Notes: a model not told the origin generated them from the letters alone. 64,000 nucleotides of DNA from Legionella oakridgensis ATCC 33761 = DSM 21215 (GCF_000512355.1 NZ_CP004006.1:1417001-1481000), one strand, 5' to 3'. Positions 45,669-55,830 are shown, counted from the first letter of the stretch. Program-made: numbers and translations.

Positions 45669-46829
45669 TTAATTTAAACAAAAAAAATGAATCACATTCC
45701 GCAGCACAGACTCACAAATTTTTAGCTGGTCGATACTGATGTATTCATTTGGGCGATGAGCCTGCTCAATATGGCCAGGACCACAAATCAGTGTTGGAAT
45801 ATGAGCACGCTGAAATAACCCAGCCTCAGTAGAATAAGAGACTTTAAAGCGCTCTTTTTCTCCTGTAATCGTGCGCACCAAACTTGTAATTGGTTCATCT
45901 TCAAGCGCAGTAAATCCGGGGGCATCGGACGTTAAATCCAGATAGATGGCCGCCTCTGAGTACACACTCTGCATCTCAGGAAGCAACGTATGATTGATAT
46001 AGTTTTCAATTTGGCTGCGTATATTCTCAAGAGAACTATTAGGAATATAACGTATTTCAAAAATAAACTCGCAATTACCTGGAATGATGTTACTTGCTTC
46101 GCCGCCACTAATGATGTTGGTGGTCATGGTAGTAAATTCCACATCAAAATCATTATCAAATGGCCCTTCTTTTTTTAAATAATCTGCAATTTGCTTAATA
46201 TAGCAAATGAGGCGGCAAGCGTATTCAATGGCATTACACCCTCGAGTTGTTAATGATGAATGAGCTGCAAGTCCTCTAATTTGACAATGATATACTTGTC
46301 GACCTTTATAGCCCACAATAGGACGCATTCCGGACGGTTCTCCGACAATACACGCTTCTGGATGAATTCCAGCTCTTTGCAGATAATCCAATAAATAAGG
46401 CACACCCAAACAACCAATTTCTTCATCGCAGGTAAAAGCAACATGAATGGGTTTCTTTAATTTTAATGTTTTAAATTCTGGTAACAAAGCTAATACGACG
46501 GCAATAAATCCTTTCATATCGGCTGTTCCTCGGCCATAGATCTTTCCATGATGTTCTGTTGCAACGAATGGATCACTATCCCATAGCTGCCCGTCTACCG
46601 GCACAACATCCGTATGTCCTGATAGTATAATACCGCCCTCTACTTCGCCGTTTTTTGCTGGGATGGTTGCAAACAAGTTCGCTTTTTTTTCATGGCGCCC
46701 CAAAATAATTTGGGAAGCCAGATGATGACGTTTACACCAGGCTTCAATCACTTCGATTAACGGTATATTGGTATTGCGTGATGTAGTATCAAAACTTATC
46801 AGACTTGCAAGCCATTGCTGTGCATCCAT
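45669..46829 (-). CDS. argE: Acetylornithine deacetylase
   Basis: A 386-residue M20 metallopeptidase-family enzyme that removes acetate from N-acetylornithine in arginine synthesis. It has LSGHTDVVPVDG (first metal His/Asp), GRGTADMKGF, CDEEIGCLG with the catalytic Glu, and GPGHIEQAHRPNEYI at the end. ArgE is preferred over succinyl-diaminopimelate desuccinylase for overall motif flavour, but the two are hard to separate by eye. It is convergent with the GNAT gene and divergent from the ETF-QO gene. Confidence 0.85.
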   Translation of the reverse strand: MDAQQWLASLISFDTTSRNTNIPLIEVIEAWCKRHHLASQIILGRHEKKANLFATIPAKNGEVEGGIILSGHTDVVPVDGQLWDSDPFVATEHHGKIYGRGTADMKGFIAVVLALLPEFKTLKLKKPIHVAFTCDEEIGCLGVPYLLDYLQRAGIHPEACIVGEPSGMRPIVGYKGRQVYHCQIRGLAAHSSLTTRGCNAIEYACRLICYIKQIADYLKKEGPFDNDFDVEFTTMTTNIISGGEASNIIPGNCEFIFEIRYIPNSSLENIRSQIENYINHTLLPEMQSVYSEAAIYLDLTSDAPGFTALEDEPITSLVRTITGEKERFKVSYSTEAGLFQRAHIPTLICGPGHIEQAHRPNEYISIDQLKICESVLRNVIHFFCLN

Positions 46830-46961
46830 GTTGTTCTTCCTTAACCATCAATCATTTTTCAAACCGGTGATAAGTATAGCGCATCTAAATTAGGTTGAAT
46901 TGATTCTTGATCTTAAACTCTATAAAAGCGATTATTTTGGTTTTCACAAATCGGAGTTGGT

Positions 46962-48590
46962 GTGGAACAAGAAACCATGGAATACGATGTACTGATTGTC
47001 GGAGCTGGTCCTTCTGGGTTAGCAGCAGCAATTAAATTAAAGCAATTAGCCGCTGCCCAGAATAAAGATGTTCGTATATGCGTTCTGGAAAAAGGAGCAC
47101 AAGTTGGGGCACATATTTTATCTGGTGCGGTATTAGAGCCTCGCAGTTTACAAGCCTTATTACCAGATACTTGGCAAGAAGCCCCTCTGGATTCCCCAGT
47201 GACTCAAGATGAATTTTATTATATGACCCAAAAGCGCGCGGTTCGCCTTCCTACTCCCAAGCCAATGAAAAATCATGGAAATTTTATCATTAGCCTTGGC
47301 GAACTATGCAAGTTTCTAGCCATCCAGGCCGAAAAATTGGGATGTGAAATCTATCCAGGATTTGCTGCGACTGACATTCTGTACAATGGCAAGGGAGAAG
47401 TCATTGGGGTAGCAACCGGCAATATGGGGATTGATAAAGAAGGCAAAAAAACGGCAAACTACCAACCCGGCATGCATCTTCATGCCAAGCAAACCCTATT
47501 TGCCGAAGGTTGTCGAGGTCAATTAAGCCTTAATTTAATGAACCGCTTTCAATTATATCAAAACGTTCAACCACAAACTTACGGTTTGGGCATAAAGGAA
47601 ATATGGCAAATTCCACCTGAAAAACATCGCCAAGGATTAGTAATCCACACCGTGGGCTGGCCGCTTGACCATAAAACGTATGGAGGTTCTTTTATTTATC
47701 ATCTTTCTAATCATCAAATCGCTATTGGATTTGTGGTTGGCCTTGATTATCAAAATACCTGGTTAAATCCTTTTGCAGAGATGCAACGCTTCAAAACCCA
47801 TCCGCTCGTAAGTGATGTATTACATCGTGGTGAACGTGTTGCTTATGGCGCCCGAGCTTTAAATGAAGGCGGCTGGCAATCCATACCTAAATTGACTTTC
47901 CCAGGCGGTGCTTTGATTGGTGATGCTGCAGGTTTTCTAAACGTCGCCAAAATAAAAGGCATACACACGGCCATGCAATCTGGTATGTTTGCTGCAGAAG
48001 CCTGTTTTGAACTATTATCGCAAGACGTGCAAAACCCTATTGAATTAATTAACTATTCTGACAAAATTAGGCAATCATGGGTCGCAAAAGAGCTTTATAA
48101 AGTACGAAACATTCGACCAGGTTTCCGCTATGGATTGATTGCTGGCTTGGCCAATGCTGCGTTTGAAACGTATATCATTCGCGGTAAATCGCCCTGGACA
48201 CTTGCAAATCATGCTGACCATTTAACATTACAACCAGCAAGCAAATCAAAAAAAATCAACTACCCGAAGCCCGATGGCATTTTAACCTTTGACCGTTTGT
48301 CATCCGTTTATTTATCCAATACGTTTCATGAAGAAAATCAGCCCTCTCACTTGAAACTGCGCGATAAAACATTAGCAATAGAAATTAATTATAAGCAATA
48401 CGCTTCGCCTGAAACACGGTACTGCCCTGCTGCCGTTTACGAAATTATAGAAGAATCATCCGGACCAAGATTGCAAATCAATGCACAAAACTGCATCCAT
48501 TGCAAAACTTGCGATATTAAAGATCCACGACAAAATATTGTTTGGTGCGCGCCGGAAGGCGGCGGTGGCCCTAATTACGTTGGTATGTAA
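46962..48590 (+). CDS. Electron-transfer flavoprotein:ubiquinone oxidoreductase
   Basis: A membrane-attached flavoprotein that passes electrons from ETF (fatty-acid and amino-acid oxidation) to ubiquinone. It has the FAD fold YDVLIVGAGPSGLAAAIKL and GGALIGDAAGFLNVAKIKG, and a C-terminal 4Fe-4S ferredoxin segment (CIHCKTCDIKDP with a preceding CPAAVYE). The length of 542 is normal. GTG is the start, because CGGAG lies seven bases before it; ATG 46977 is too far. FadD at 2.1 kb acts in the same pathway. Confidence 0.93.
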   Translation: MEQETMEYDVLIVGAGPSGLAAAIKLKQLAAAQNKDVRICVLEKGAQVGAHILSGAVLEPRSLQALLPDTWQEAPLDSPVTQDEFYYMTQKRAVRLPTPKPMKNHGNFIISLGELCKFLAIQAEKLGCEIYPGFAATDILYNGKGEVIGVATGNMGIDKEGKKTANYQPGMHLHAKQTLFAEGCRGQLSLNLMNRFQLYQNVQPQTYGLGIKEIWQIPPEKHRQGLVIHTVGWPLDHKTYGGSFIYHLSNHQIAIGFVVGLDYQNTWLNPFAEMQRFKTHPLVSDVLHRGERVAYGARALNEGGWQSIPKLTFPGGALIGDAAGFLNVAKIKGIHTAMQSGMFAAEACFELLSQDVQNPIELINYSDKIRQSWVAKELYKVRNIRPGFRYGLIAGLANAAFETYIIRGKSPWTLANHADHLTLQPASKSKKINYPKPDGILTFDRLSSVYLSNTFHEENQPSHLKLRDKTLAIEINYKQYASPETRYCPAAVYEIIEESSGPRLQINAQNCIHCKTCDIKDPRQNIVWCAPEGGGGPNYVGM

Positions 48591-48687
48591 ATTAAAAATA
48601 TGAAGTTACAGCGGCAAGGCGTGTTGTTATTTGTGGGGGATGATTGTAGACTTGCCTTGGTTTTATTTTACAAACTTCTGTCTTAAC

Positions 48688-48764
48688 GTCCCAGTGGCAC
48701 AGATGGATAGCGCAGCCCCCTCCTAAGGGGCAGGTCGCAGGTTCGAATCCTGCCTGGGACGCCA
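48688..48764 (+). tRNA. tRNA-Arg (anticodon CCT)
   Basis: The acceptor GTCCCAG pairs with CTGGGAC. The anticodon stem GCCCC/GGGGC holds loop CTCCTAA (anticodon CCT). The T arm has GGTTCGAATCC, and the 3' GCCA is encoded. No attachment-site duplication is visible nearby. Confidence 0.93.
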
Positions 48765-48837
48765 CTCTACGTATTGAAATTGATAACCAGGTTAGATAGT
48801 GCGATAATACGCGCACATTATTACCAGTTGTCATGCT

Positions 48838-49803
48838 ATGAGTAAACTTAAATGTGCGGTTATTGGCGTGGGATATCTTGGACGATTTCATGCCCAGAAA
48901 TATTGTTCTTTAAAGGATGATGTAGAGCTCATTGCCGTTTGTGATGTTAATCCAGACGCGTGTGAAGCCGTTTCAAAAGAACTGAACGTACCAGCTTATT
49001 TTAACTATCATGATTTGTTTGGTCAGGTTGATGCGGTCAGCATCGCAGCCACAACAAATATGCACTATCAAATCGCTAAAGACTGTCTGGAACAAGGCAT
49101 TCACGTTTTGTTAGAAAAGCCAATGACAGAAACCGTTGCTCAGGCAAAAGAACTCATTACACTGGCTGCCGCTCATCAAACCAAACTTCAGATTGGTCAT
49201 TTAGAACGATTTAACGCGGCACGACTTGCACTCGATGATCATCTTGATCAACCATTATTTATTGAATCTCAAAGACTGGCTCCATTTAATCCACGAGGAA
49301 CTGATGTGAATGTGATCCTGGATTTAATGATTCATGATATTGATATCATTCAAACCATTGTTCGAAGCCCTATAAAAAGCATTGAGGCTCAAGGCGCACC
49401 TGTCTTGACCAAATCCATTGATATCGCCAATGCGCGCATTACGTTTGAAAATCACTGTGTTGCAAATGTTACTGCCAGTCGCATCAGTTTTAAAACAGAA
49501 AGAAAAACCCGTATCTTTCAGAAAGATTCCTACATTTCCATTGATTATCAAAACAAGCAATTCGCCGTTTTTCAAAAAGGAGAAGGTGAAATGTTTCCCG
49601 GTATTCCCGAGATTACGCGTCATCAATCCGCTTTTGAAAAAGGAGATGCCTTACTTGAAGAAATTAAGGCTTTTATTCAATGCATCCAACAAGATAGTAA
49701 CCCTCTCGTTACTGGTGAAGAAGGATGCGCTGCTTTATCAACTGCGGAAAAAATAACATCGCTGATTAACAAAAATCTGACTGCACGATATGCAACCAAT
49801 TAA
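48838..49803 (+). CDS. gnnA: Gfo/Idh/MocA oxidoreductase, probable UDP-GlcNAc 3-dehydrogenase
   Basis: A 321-residue NAD-dependent dehydrogenase that starts LKCAVIGVGYLGRFHAQKY and has HVLLEKPMTETVAQA and QIGHLERFNAARLAL. It overlaps lpxB by 14 bp. GnnA oxidises UDP-GlcNAc at C3 so that GnnB can put an amine there, leading to diamino-type lipid A. Legionella lipid A contains 2,3-diamino-2,3-dideoxyglucose, so this role is expected. gnnB is not in the window. The assignment rests on family and position. Confidence 0.75.
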   Translation: MSKLKCAVIGVGYLGRFHAQKYCSLKDDVELIAVCDVNPDACEAVSKELNVPAYFNYHDLFGQVDAVSIAATTNMHYQIAKDCLEQGIHVLLEKPMTETVAQAKELITLAAAHQTKLQIGHLERFNAARLALDDHLDQPLFIESQRLAPFNPRGTDVNVILDLMIHDIDIIQTIVRSPIKSIEAQGAPVLTKSIDIANARITFENHCVANVTASRISFKTERKTRIFQKDSYISIDYQNKQFAVFQKGEGEMFPGIPEITRHQSAFEKGDALLEEIKAFIQCIQQDSNPLVTGEEGCAALSTAEKITSLINKNLTARYATN

Positions 49804-50950
49804 GCGACTGGTCATCATTGCTGGTGAAGAGTCAGGTGATATCCATGCAGCTGCTATTATTCGAGAATTGCAGGTCACTTACCCTGCACTACAAATTAGC
49901 GGCATTGGCGGACAGCATATGCAAAAAGCCGGCGCCACTCTTATTAGCGACCTCGCCCGCTTTGGTGTCACTGGCATTTCAGAAGTCGTACGTCATCTTC
50001 ACACGATAAAAAAAGCATTCAAAGACATAAAAGCTCATCTAAAAGAAAACAAACCGGATTTATTGATTCTGGTTGATTATCCTGGATTTAATCTTCGCTT
50101 GGCTAAATACGCTAAACAAGAATTGGGCCTTCGTATTCTCTACTATATCAGTCCGCAAATTTGGGCTTGGAAAGCAGGCCGTATTAAAACGATTCGGGAT
50201 AACATTGATCACATGGCTGTCATTTTTCCTTTTGAGAAAAAACTTTATGAAAATGCAGGAGTTCCAGTCACATATGTAGGCCACCCTTTGGTAGAAAAGA
50301 TAAATAACTGCCCTGATATGAAAACGGCACGGCATACGCTTGGCTTACCACAAAATAAACGCTTAATTGCCATGCTTCCCGGTAGTAGAACTCATGAAAT
50401 TGAACGGCACATGCCCATATTAGTCAGTAGCGCTCAACAGTTAACCGCGCAATTTAGTGATTTGCATTTCGTAATCCCCATTGCCAGCACCATTGATTCT
50501 GACATGGTAAACAACTATTTTACTAATTACGCCATTGATTATACCCTCATTCAAGGGAATGCTATGCACGTGGTTGCCGGCAGCAACTGTGTGATTGTTG
50601 CCTCAGGAACCGCTTCCTTGGAGTGTGCGTTACTTGAAAAACCAATGTGTATTATTTACAAAGCTTCCTTATTAACATTTATCGCCGCGTCCAAGCTGAT
50701 GAAAGTTAAATATTTAGGTTTATGCAATTTATTACAGAATAAAATGATTGTCCCTGAATTACTGCAATATGATTGCAATCCACTGGAAGTAACCCGCCTT
50801 GTTTCAGAATTATTAATGAACCCAAATACTTCCCAGGGTATAACAAAACGCTTGCATATGCTTAAATCCTCACTTTCAATACAACAAGCTGACTGTAAAA
50901 TAAGTGCGTTGATTGAACGTGAAATGAATAAACTTAATAGCAACTCCTAG
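49790..50950 (+). CDS. lpxB: Lipid-A-disaccharide synthase
   Basis: A GT19 glycosyltransferase that joins lipid X to its UDP precursor to form the lipid A disaccharide. The 386-residue protein has IAGEESGDIHAA, GIGGQHMQKAG, the ILVDYPGFN motif, PQIWAWKAGR, LPGSRTHEIERHMP and ASGTASLECAL, all in the usual order. It is coupled to gnnA. LpxH, the preceding step in this pathway, is at 4545. Confidence 0.95.
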   Translation: MQPIKRLVIIAGEESGDIHAAAIIRELQVTYPALQISGIGGQHMQKAGATLISDLARFGVTGISEVVRHLHTIKKAFKDIKAHLKENKPDLLILVDYPGFNLRLAKYAKQELGLRILYYISPQIWAWKAGRIKTIRDNIDHMAVIFPFEKKLYENAGVPVTYVGHPLVEKINNCPDMKTARHTLGLPQNKRLIAMLPGSRTHEIERHMPILVSSAQQLTAQFSDLHFVIPIASTIDSDMVNNYFTNYAIDYTLIQGNAMHVVAGSNCVIVASGTASLECALLEKPMCIIYKASLLTFIAASKLMKVKYLGLCNLLQNKMIVPELLQYDCNPLEVTRLVSELLMNPNTSQGITKRLHMLKSSLSIQQADCKISALIEREMNKLNSNS

Positions 50951-50982
50951 CTTATCATTTATCCTTCATGTACAATAAATTT

Positions 50983-51005
50983 TGCTTTCATTGCCTTTGA
51001 AAGCA
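50983..51005. repeat. Small hairpin between lpxB and fis
   Basis: TGCTTTCA (50983-50990) and TGAAAGCA (50998-51005) form an 8-bp stem. No T run follows. It may be part of the fis leader or a weak terminator of lpxB. Confidence 0.35.
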
Positions 51006-51043
51006 TTTGGAGAGTTTGATTTAACCAAGATAAGGAAGTTACG

Positions 51044-51337
51044 ATGAATGTCACTGAAATACAAACCAATAGCAACGTCAAACAAGAGCAAGGACTTCAA
51101 GATTTAGTATACACCTTGGTCAGCCGCTTCTTAGCTGACAATAAAAATAAATCTATTGACGGTCTATATGACATGATTCTATCTGAAGTAGAGCCTCCTC
51201 TTTTACAGGCGGTTATGGAGAAGCGCCGAGGAAATCAACTTCAAGCCGCAAAAATGCTAGGGATTAGCCGCGGAACCATCAGGAAAAAATTACAGCGTTA
51301 TTTTGGAACCAAATATTTCCGTTTAACTGAGGAATAA
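51044..51337 (+). CDS. fis: Fis-family DNA-binding protein
   Basis: A 97-residue nucleoid protein. The C-terminal helix-turn-helix reads MEKRRGNQLQAAKMLGISRG and then TIRKKLQRYF, the usual Fis end. The N-terminal part is the dimer/Hin-activation arm. Legionella species carry several Fis paralogues that regulate virulence genes; which one this is cannot be told. AAGGAAG precedes the ATG. A strong terminator follows. Confidence 0.9.
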   Translation: MNVTEIQTNSNVKQEQGLQDLVYTLVSRFLADNKNKSIDGLYDMILSEVEPPLLQAVMEKRRGNQLQAAKMLGISRGTIRKKLQRYFGTKYFRLTEE

Positions 51338-51352
51338 TACTTTTGCCCTAAT

Positions 51353-51385
51353 AAGAAAGGCCCATATATGGGCCTTTCTTATTTA
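51353..51385 (+). terminator. Rho-independent terminator after fis
   Basis: AAGAAAGGCCCATA and its complement lie back-to-back at 51353-51366 and 51367-51380, followed by ATTTAA. It could work for both fis and the converging flavoprotein gene. Confidence 0.8.
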
Positions 51386-51425
51386 ATCTCAAATGCAACT
51401 TGCAATATCTATATTAGAGCCTAAA

Positions 51426-53012
51426 TTACATTCTTTGAGTTACTGATTGCATGTCTTCAAGAGATTTTACATGTTGCTCTATAGTCATAGGATTAGCCTG
51501 AACAGCTTTATCAGAAAACAAGGATGCAAGCCAATTAAAGAATCGCACAAGAAGATTACTGCTGCTTTCCTCTATATGGGGGGTTATGTCAATATGAAGT
51601 GCTTGAACGGCTTCATGAGTCTCTGTGAGAATTAACTTGGTTGACTCCATGCATTCTAGTAAAGAGCTAATATTAGTATCCTCTCTTACAGTCTCGCGTA
51701 GCACTTCCAAATTCAGCCGTGCACCGCGACATAAATCCAAAGCATGCTGAATAGCGGCTGCCCTGTCATCACCTTTTGCTAACTCCACTTCCAAAATTCG
51801 CATGGTTTCATTGACGTCTGTAGAAACTTGATTAATTTTAATCATTAATTCATCTTGTGCTTTTTGCCTTTGAGAAGCTTGATTATTTTGTAAATAAGCC
51901 ATTCTCCTTTCCACTTGCGCATCCATAGATTGCATTGTTCTATTAAATTGAGCAGAATCAAACTCATCGGCATGTGGAGGTTTACCAATACATTCGACAA
52001 ATGCCAAACCACCTGCAATAGCATCATTCATGCCATGACCTAAATTATAGTTTGGTGTTCTTCGAGCATCTCCAATTCTTGCGAATTTCCCTGCCTGAAC
52101 ATCAATTAAAGAATGTTGGGATTGTCTCATCCTCATTTCAAATACCGTTGCTTGTAGAGCATCTTCAGCTCTATTACCCGTAACCCGATATTCCAAATCA
52201 TCAATATTTACGCCATATTTTTCCTTAATCGCTGCCCCAGCCCATTGCTTTAATAATTCCGGTCTATCCTCTTCACTCGCTCGAAAGATGGATTGAGGCA
52301 CTTCACCTGCGAAATAAAATTCAGTTAAATCTTTATTTGGAAATACATAACATTTCGGCATGAATGTTTCCATCCAACCAAGTTTAGCCACTTTTGTACC
52401 TCGAACTTGTTTGAGCGCCTCATCTACTGCCGCGCCCTCTTTTAATTTTAATTGTACAACAGCATGATATGGGTGCCTCTCCTGTTCTTTGCTATCAGCA
52501 TACGAAATTTCTTTCCCCAAACCATCACGAACCATATCAGCCACACCATGACGTGCCCCGTCTGCACCAAGCAAATGCCTAAAATGATACTTTTCACCCG
52601 TCCCTAACTCGACATAATCGGCGCCATCTCCTGCTTTAATTGCGCTAATTGCATGCTCAGTTCCTTTAGTAGCTTGAACAATCGTAACATTTTCCATCGT
52701 TTCTAATTTTCGATAAATATACATTTCAATATCTTTTGTCTTGAGTGTTCCCTCTTTTGCATAGTTATCCCAAAATACTTGATCTAAAGGATCAGCAGGA
52801 TTTCGTATCTCACGAAGAAACTTTTCTGTCTCTTCAGATACAACTAATCTCTGCCCACGAATATAATCTTTTCGATCAGTGAAAGCGACCACTCTCAAAC
52901 CTTTTTGAGCAGCTTTATAAGCGGCAGCCAAACCGCCAGGACCCAAACCAACAATAGCCACGTCAGCAGGAGAATCTGCTTCATCGTACATATTAGGCAT
53001 AAGCACACTCAT
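51426..53012 (-). CDS. FAD-dependent monooxygenase-like protein with long helical tail
   Basis: A 528-residue protein. The N-terminal two thirds form a MICAL/PHBH-like flavoprotein: VAIVGLGPGGLAAAYKAAQ at residues 18-36, LLGADGARHGVADMV, and GKFARIGDARRTPNYNLGHGMNDAI near residue 310. The last 180 residues are helical with many Gln, Glu and Met, and end in a short hydrophobic piece (LLVRFFNWLASLF). Eukaryotic MICAL enzymes oxidise actin. A flavoprotein joined to a helical tail and lacking a signal peptide suggests a host-directed effector, but this is inference. Confidence 0.7.
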   Translation of the reverse strand: MSVLMPNMYDEADSPADVAIVGLGPGGLAAAYKAAQKGLRVVAFTDRKDYIRGQRLVVSEETEKFLREIRNPADPLDQVFWDNYAKEGTLKTKDIEMYIYRKLETMENVTIVQATKGTEHAISAIKAGDGADYVELGTGEKYHFRHLLGADGARHGVADMVRDGLGKEISYADSKEQERHPYHAVVQLKLKEGAAVDEALKQVRGTKVAKLGWMETFMPKCYVFPNKDLTEFYFAGEVPQSIFRASEEDRPELLKQWAGAAIKEKYGVNIDDLEYRVTGNRAEDALQATVFEMRMRQSQHSLIDVQAGKFARIGDARRTPNYNLGHGMNDAIAGGLAFVECIGKPPHADEFDSAQFNRTMQSMDAQVERRMAYLQNNQASQRQKAQDELMIKINQVSTDVNETMRILEVELAKGDDRAAAIQHALDLCRGARLNLEVLRETVREDTNISSLLECMESTKLILTETHEAVQALHIDITPHIEESSSNLLVRFFNWLASLFSDKAVQANPMTIEQHVKSLEDMQSVTQRM

Positions 53013-53187
53013 TTTGAGTATTTCTTACTCAAAGATGTAGCATATGGATAGACATTATACAAGTAAAATAGGTTGAACTGAGAATAAGATGGCTTGATTT
53101 TTTGCCTGAAAAAATTGCTAAAGCGATGTTCACTCTCTCTTTAGATAAGAGTAGGCTGCGATGCAGCCCACTCAGTTGCGTTTGTTT

Positions 53188-55054
53188 TTAAGAGGCAACA
53201 AGCAATTGATTGATGCGTCGCACGAAATCGGCGGGATTATCCAATTGGCCACCTTCTGCCAGAACAGCCTGCTCAAAGAGAACGACCACCCACTGAGCAA
53301 AACGATCATCATCTTCCATGGCATGCAAACGTTTTATCAACGCATGTTCAGGATTGATTTCAAAGATAGGTTTTATTTCGGGCATTTTCTGACCCGCAGC
53401 CTGGAGAATACGCTGCATTTCAAGCCCCATATCTTGCTCATCCGCTACCACACAAGCTGGTGAATCGGTCAGACGGCTTGTAATATGCACGTCTTTCACT
53501 CGCTCACCCAAAATTTCTTTAATTTGTTTTAGCATGGGTTCGAATGTTTTTTCTTGCTTCTCAACCTCTTTTGCATCCTCTAAATCCACTTTGCCTTTGC
53601 TGATGGATTGTAATTTTTTACCGTCAAACTCACTTAGATAACCAACCAGCCACTCATCCACACGGTCACTTAATAACAAGACTTCAATCCCTTTCTTTCT
53701 GAAAATTTCCAAATGCGGGCTATGCTTGGCTGCATTGTAACTTGAAGCCGTGACATAATAAATTTTATCCTGATCTTTCTGCATGCGGTCAACGTATTCC
53801 TTAAGAGAAACGGTTTGTTTTTCCGAATCATTGACGGTGGTTGTAAATCTTAATAGTTTGGCCACTGCTTCACGATTTACAAAATCTTCAATAGGGCCTT
53901 CTTTTAATACCAAACCAAATTCATCCCAAAAACGTTGATATTTTTCAACATCCTCCTGGCTCATTTTTTCAAGCATGGACAAAATACGCTTAGTGCATGC
54001 TGCACGAATATTATCGACTTGTTTATTATCTTGCAGAATTTCACGCGAAATATTTAAAGGTAAATCACTGGCATCGACAATCCCTTTGACAAAACGTAAA
54101 TAACGCGGCAAAAACTGAACCGCATCATCCATGATGAACACACGTTTGATGTATAATTTCAAGCCGTGTTTTACTTCTTGCTGCCATAAATCAAAGGGTG
54201 CATGACTTGGAATATATAGCAAACTTATATAATCCTGTTTACCTTCAACATGATTATGCGACCACGCAAGCGGTTCTTGATAATCATGAGAAATATGTTT
54301 GTAAAGTTCTTTATATTCATCATCCGAAATTTCAGATTTTTGTAAAGTCCAAAGTGCTGTTGCTTTATTGACGGTTTCATATTCTTCTTTTTTATCTTCT
54401 TTATCTTCGTCCGTACTTTTTTCATGACGATGGGCCAGCAGATATGATCAGAGTATTTGCTGATGATGCTACGCAAGCGCCAATCGCTTAAAAAATCTTC
54501 CTCTTCTTTTTTCAAATGCAATATGATTTGAGTACCACGAGTTTTCTTGGCTTCCTGACCAATAGTAAATTCTCCTTCTCCATGAGACTCCCAAACAATG
54601 CCTTCTTCAGATGTCAAGCCAGCACGGCGACTTTTAACGGTTACTTTGTCAGCGACAATAAAGGCTGAATAAAAGCCAACACCAAACTGACCAATCAAAT
54701 GAGAGTCTTTTGCTTTTTCACCCGATATGTGGCTTAGAAATTCTTTAGTACCGGATTTGGCGATCGTTCCCAGATTTTCTATCGCCTCTTCCCTGCTTAA
54801 TCCAATTCCATTATCCGTAATGGTAATGGTTTTAAGTTTTTGATTAAATTCAACCGTAATTTTAAGATCGGAATCCCCTTCGTACAGTCCACTGTCAGCC
54901 AGGGCTAAAAATCGCAATTTATCCAGAGCGTCAGACGCATTGGATATCAACTCACGTAAAAAATTTCTTTATTACTATAAAGTGAGTGAACAACCAGATG
55001 AAGCATTTGCTTTACTTCAGTCTGAAAACCCATTGTTTGTTGCTTAGCCACCAT
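53188..55054 (-). CDS. htpG: Chaperone protein HtpG (Hsp90), two frame breaks
   Basis: ATP-dependent chaperone of 622 residues once repaired. The N-terminal ATPase has [34 protein letters not shown] and [12 protein letters not shown]. The middle domain has [21 protein letters not shown], and the C-terminal dimer domain follows. The frame is broken at A6 (54958-54963) and T6 (54417-54422). One base added at each gives a continuous sequence. The start ATG at 55054 has AGGAG upstream. Because HtpG is conserved and single-copy, these are likely sequencing errors. A heat-shock type promoter precedes it. Confidence 0.93.
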
Positions 55055-55094
55055 TGATAAATCTCCTGTCAATATATACTGGAATAAGCAACCT

Positions 55095-55123
55095 ATATGA
55101 GGGCAAAAAAGCGAAATTTCAAG
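55095..55123 (-). promoter_or_regulatory. Sigma-32 type heat-shock promoter of htpG
   Basis: On the minus strand CTTGAAA is followed after 13 bases by CCCTCATAT, close to the heat-shock consensus CTTGAAA-N11-16-CCCCATNT. It lies about 40 bases upstream of the htpG start and overlaps the end of the preceding gene. Confidence 0.7.
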
Positions 55124-55664
55124 GGGTTTGACTTGGACGAGTTTGAGGTACCATCCCAACTCGGGGTCGATGCATAAAAATCGTCACGGACGGACTGGTT
55201 TTGAGCACATCCCCTTGTTCATTGACGAGTTGAACGGCAATCGTGTGGGAACCGCGATTAATATTTTGTAAAGCAAAAACGGTGGTTGCTTGCGGTTTAC
55301 CTAACGCCTTACCATCAAAGATTATTTGTAACTTATCATTTGCTTTTAATGATGGTTCTAATTGCACATTGACGGCTACATACCCTTGATTGTTCCGTAT
55401 CGTCTCCTGATCTTTAGGGGCAAGAATAGTCATCGCATAATCCGTTGAAGCTTCTATTGCTTCCTGTTGCATCGCCGCTGAACTTTCCGAAGAAGGGGCA
55501 GGAGAAGAAAAAGTTTGCACCTCGGGTAATTCTATTTTTTCGGCGCCAGGATGAGGTTTATCGCTGAAATAAACGTTTCCGTTGCTGTCGGTCCACTTAT
55601 AAATTTGCGCGTGCAATGGACTAATCGCCATCACAAAACAAAAAAGCAGTTTATCTATCCTCAT
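55119..55664 (-). CDS. DUF4124 periplasmic protein
   Basis: A 181-residue exported protein from ATG 55664 (a TTG two codons upstream is also open). It has a signal peptide ([14 protein letters not shown]) and then the short DUF4124 unit [22 protein letters not shown], an SH3-like fold common in gammaproteobacteria. A Ser/Pro linker and a beta-rich Ig-like domain ([20 protein letters not shown]) follow. A DUF4124 gene next to glnA is a frequent arrangement. Function unknown. Confidence 0.78.
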   Translation of the reverse strand: MRIDKLLFCFVMAISPLHAQIYKWTDSNGNVYFSDKPHPGAEKIELPEVQTFSSPAPSSESSAAMQQEAIEASTDYAMTILAPKDQETIRNNQGYVAVNVQLEPSLKANDKLQIIFDGKALGKPQATTVFALQNINRGSHTIAVQLVNEQGDVLKTSPSVTIFMHRPRVGMVPQTRPSQTP

Positions 55665-55791
55665 ATTCAACGATCCTTATACAGATGACACGAAATCCTT
55701 CTACTATTTTTGTTGCGCAAAAACTACCTCGCTGGCCACTGTGTTTCTTTAAGCCATGGATTGAGTATATATGCCTTGATACTGATGATTT

Positions 55792-55830
55792 ATATGGATG
55801 CTTCTGAATCAATATCAGAAGCATCCATAT
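55792..55830 (-). terminator. Long hairpin between glnA and the DUF4124 gene
   Basis: A perfect 16-bp stem (55792-55807 with 55815-55830) with loop ATCAATA lies just after the glnA stop. The T run expected of a rho-independent terminator is missing on the minus strand, so it may instead stabilise the glnA mRNA end. Confidence 0.5.

Noticed and set aside
48688..48764. tRNA-Arg as an integration site for an island
   Set aside because: No partial tRNA copy and no integrase gene are found nearby; the flanking genes are core genes.
53188..54950. htpG as two separate genes
   Set aside because: Both frames are parts of one Hsp90 and join exactly by one base at 54417-54422.
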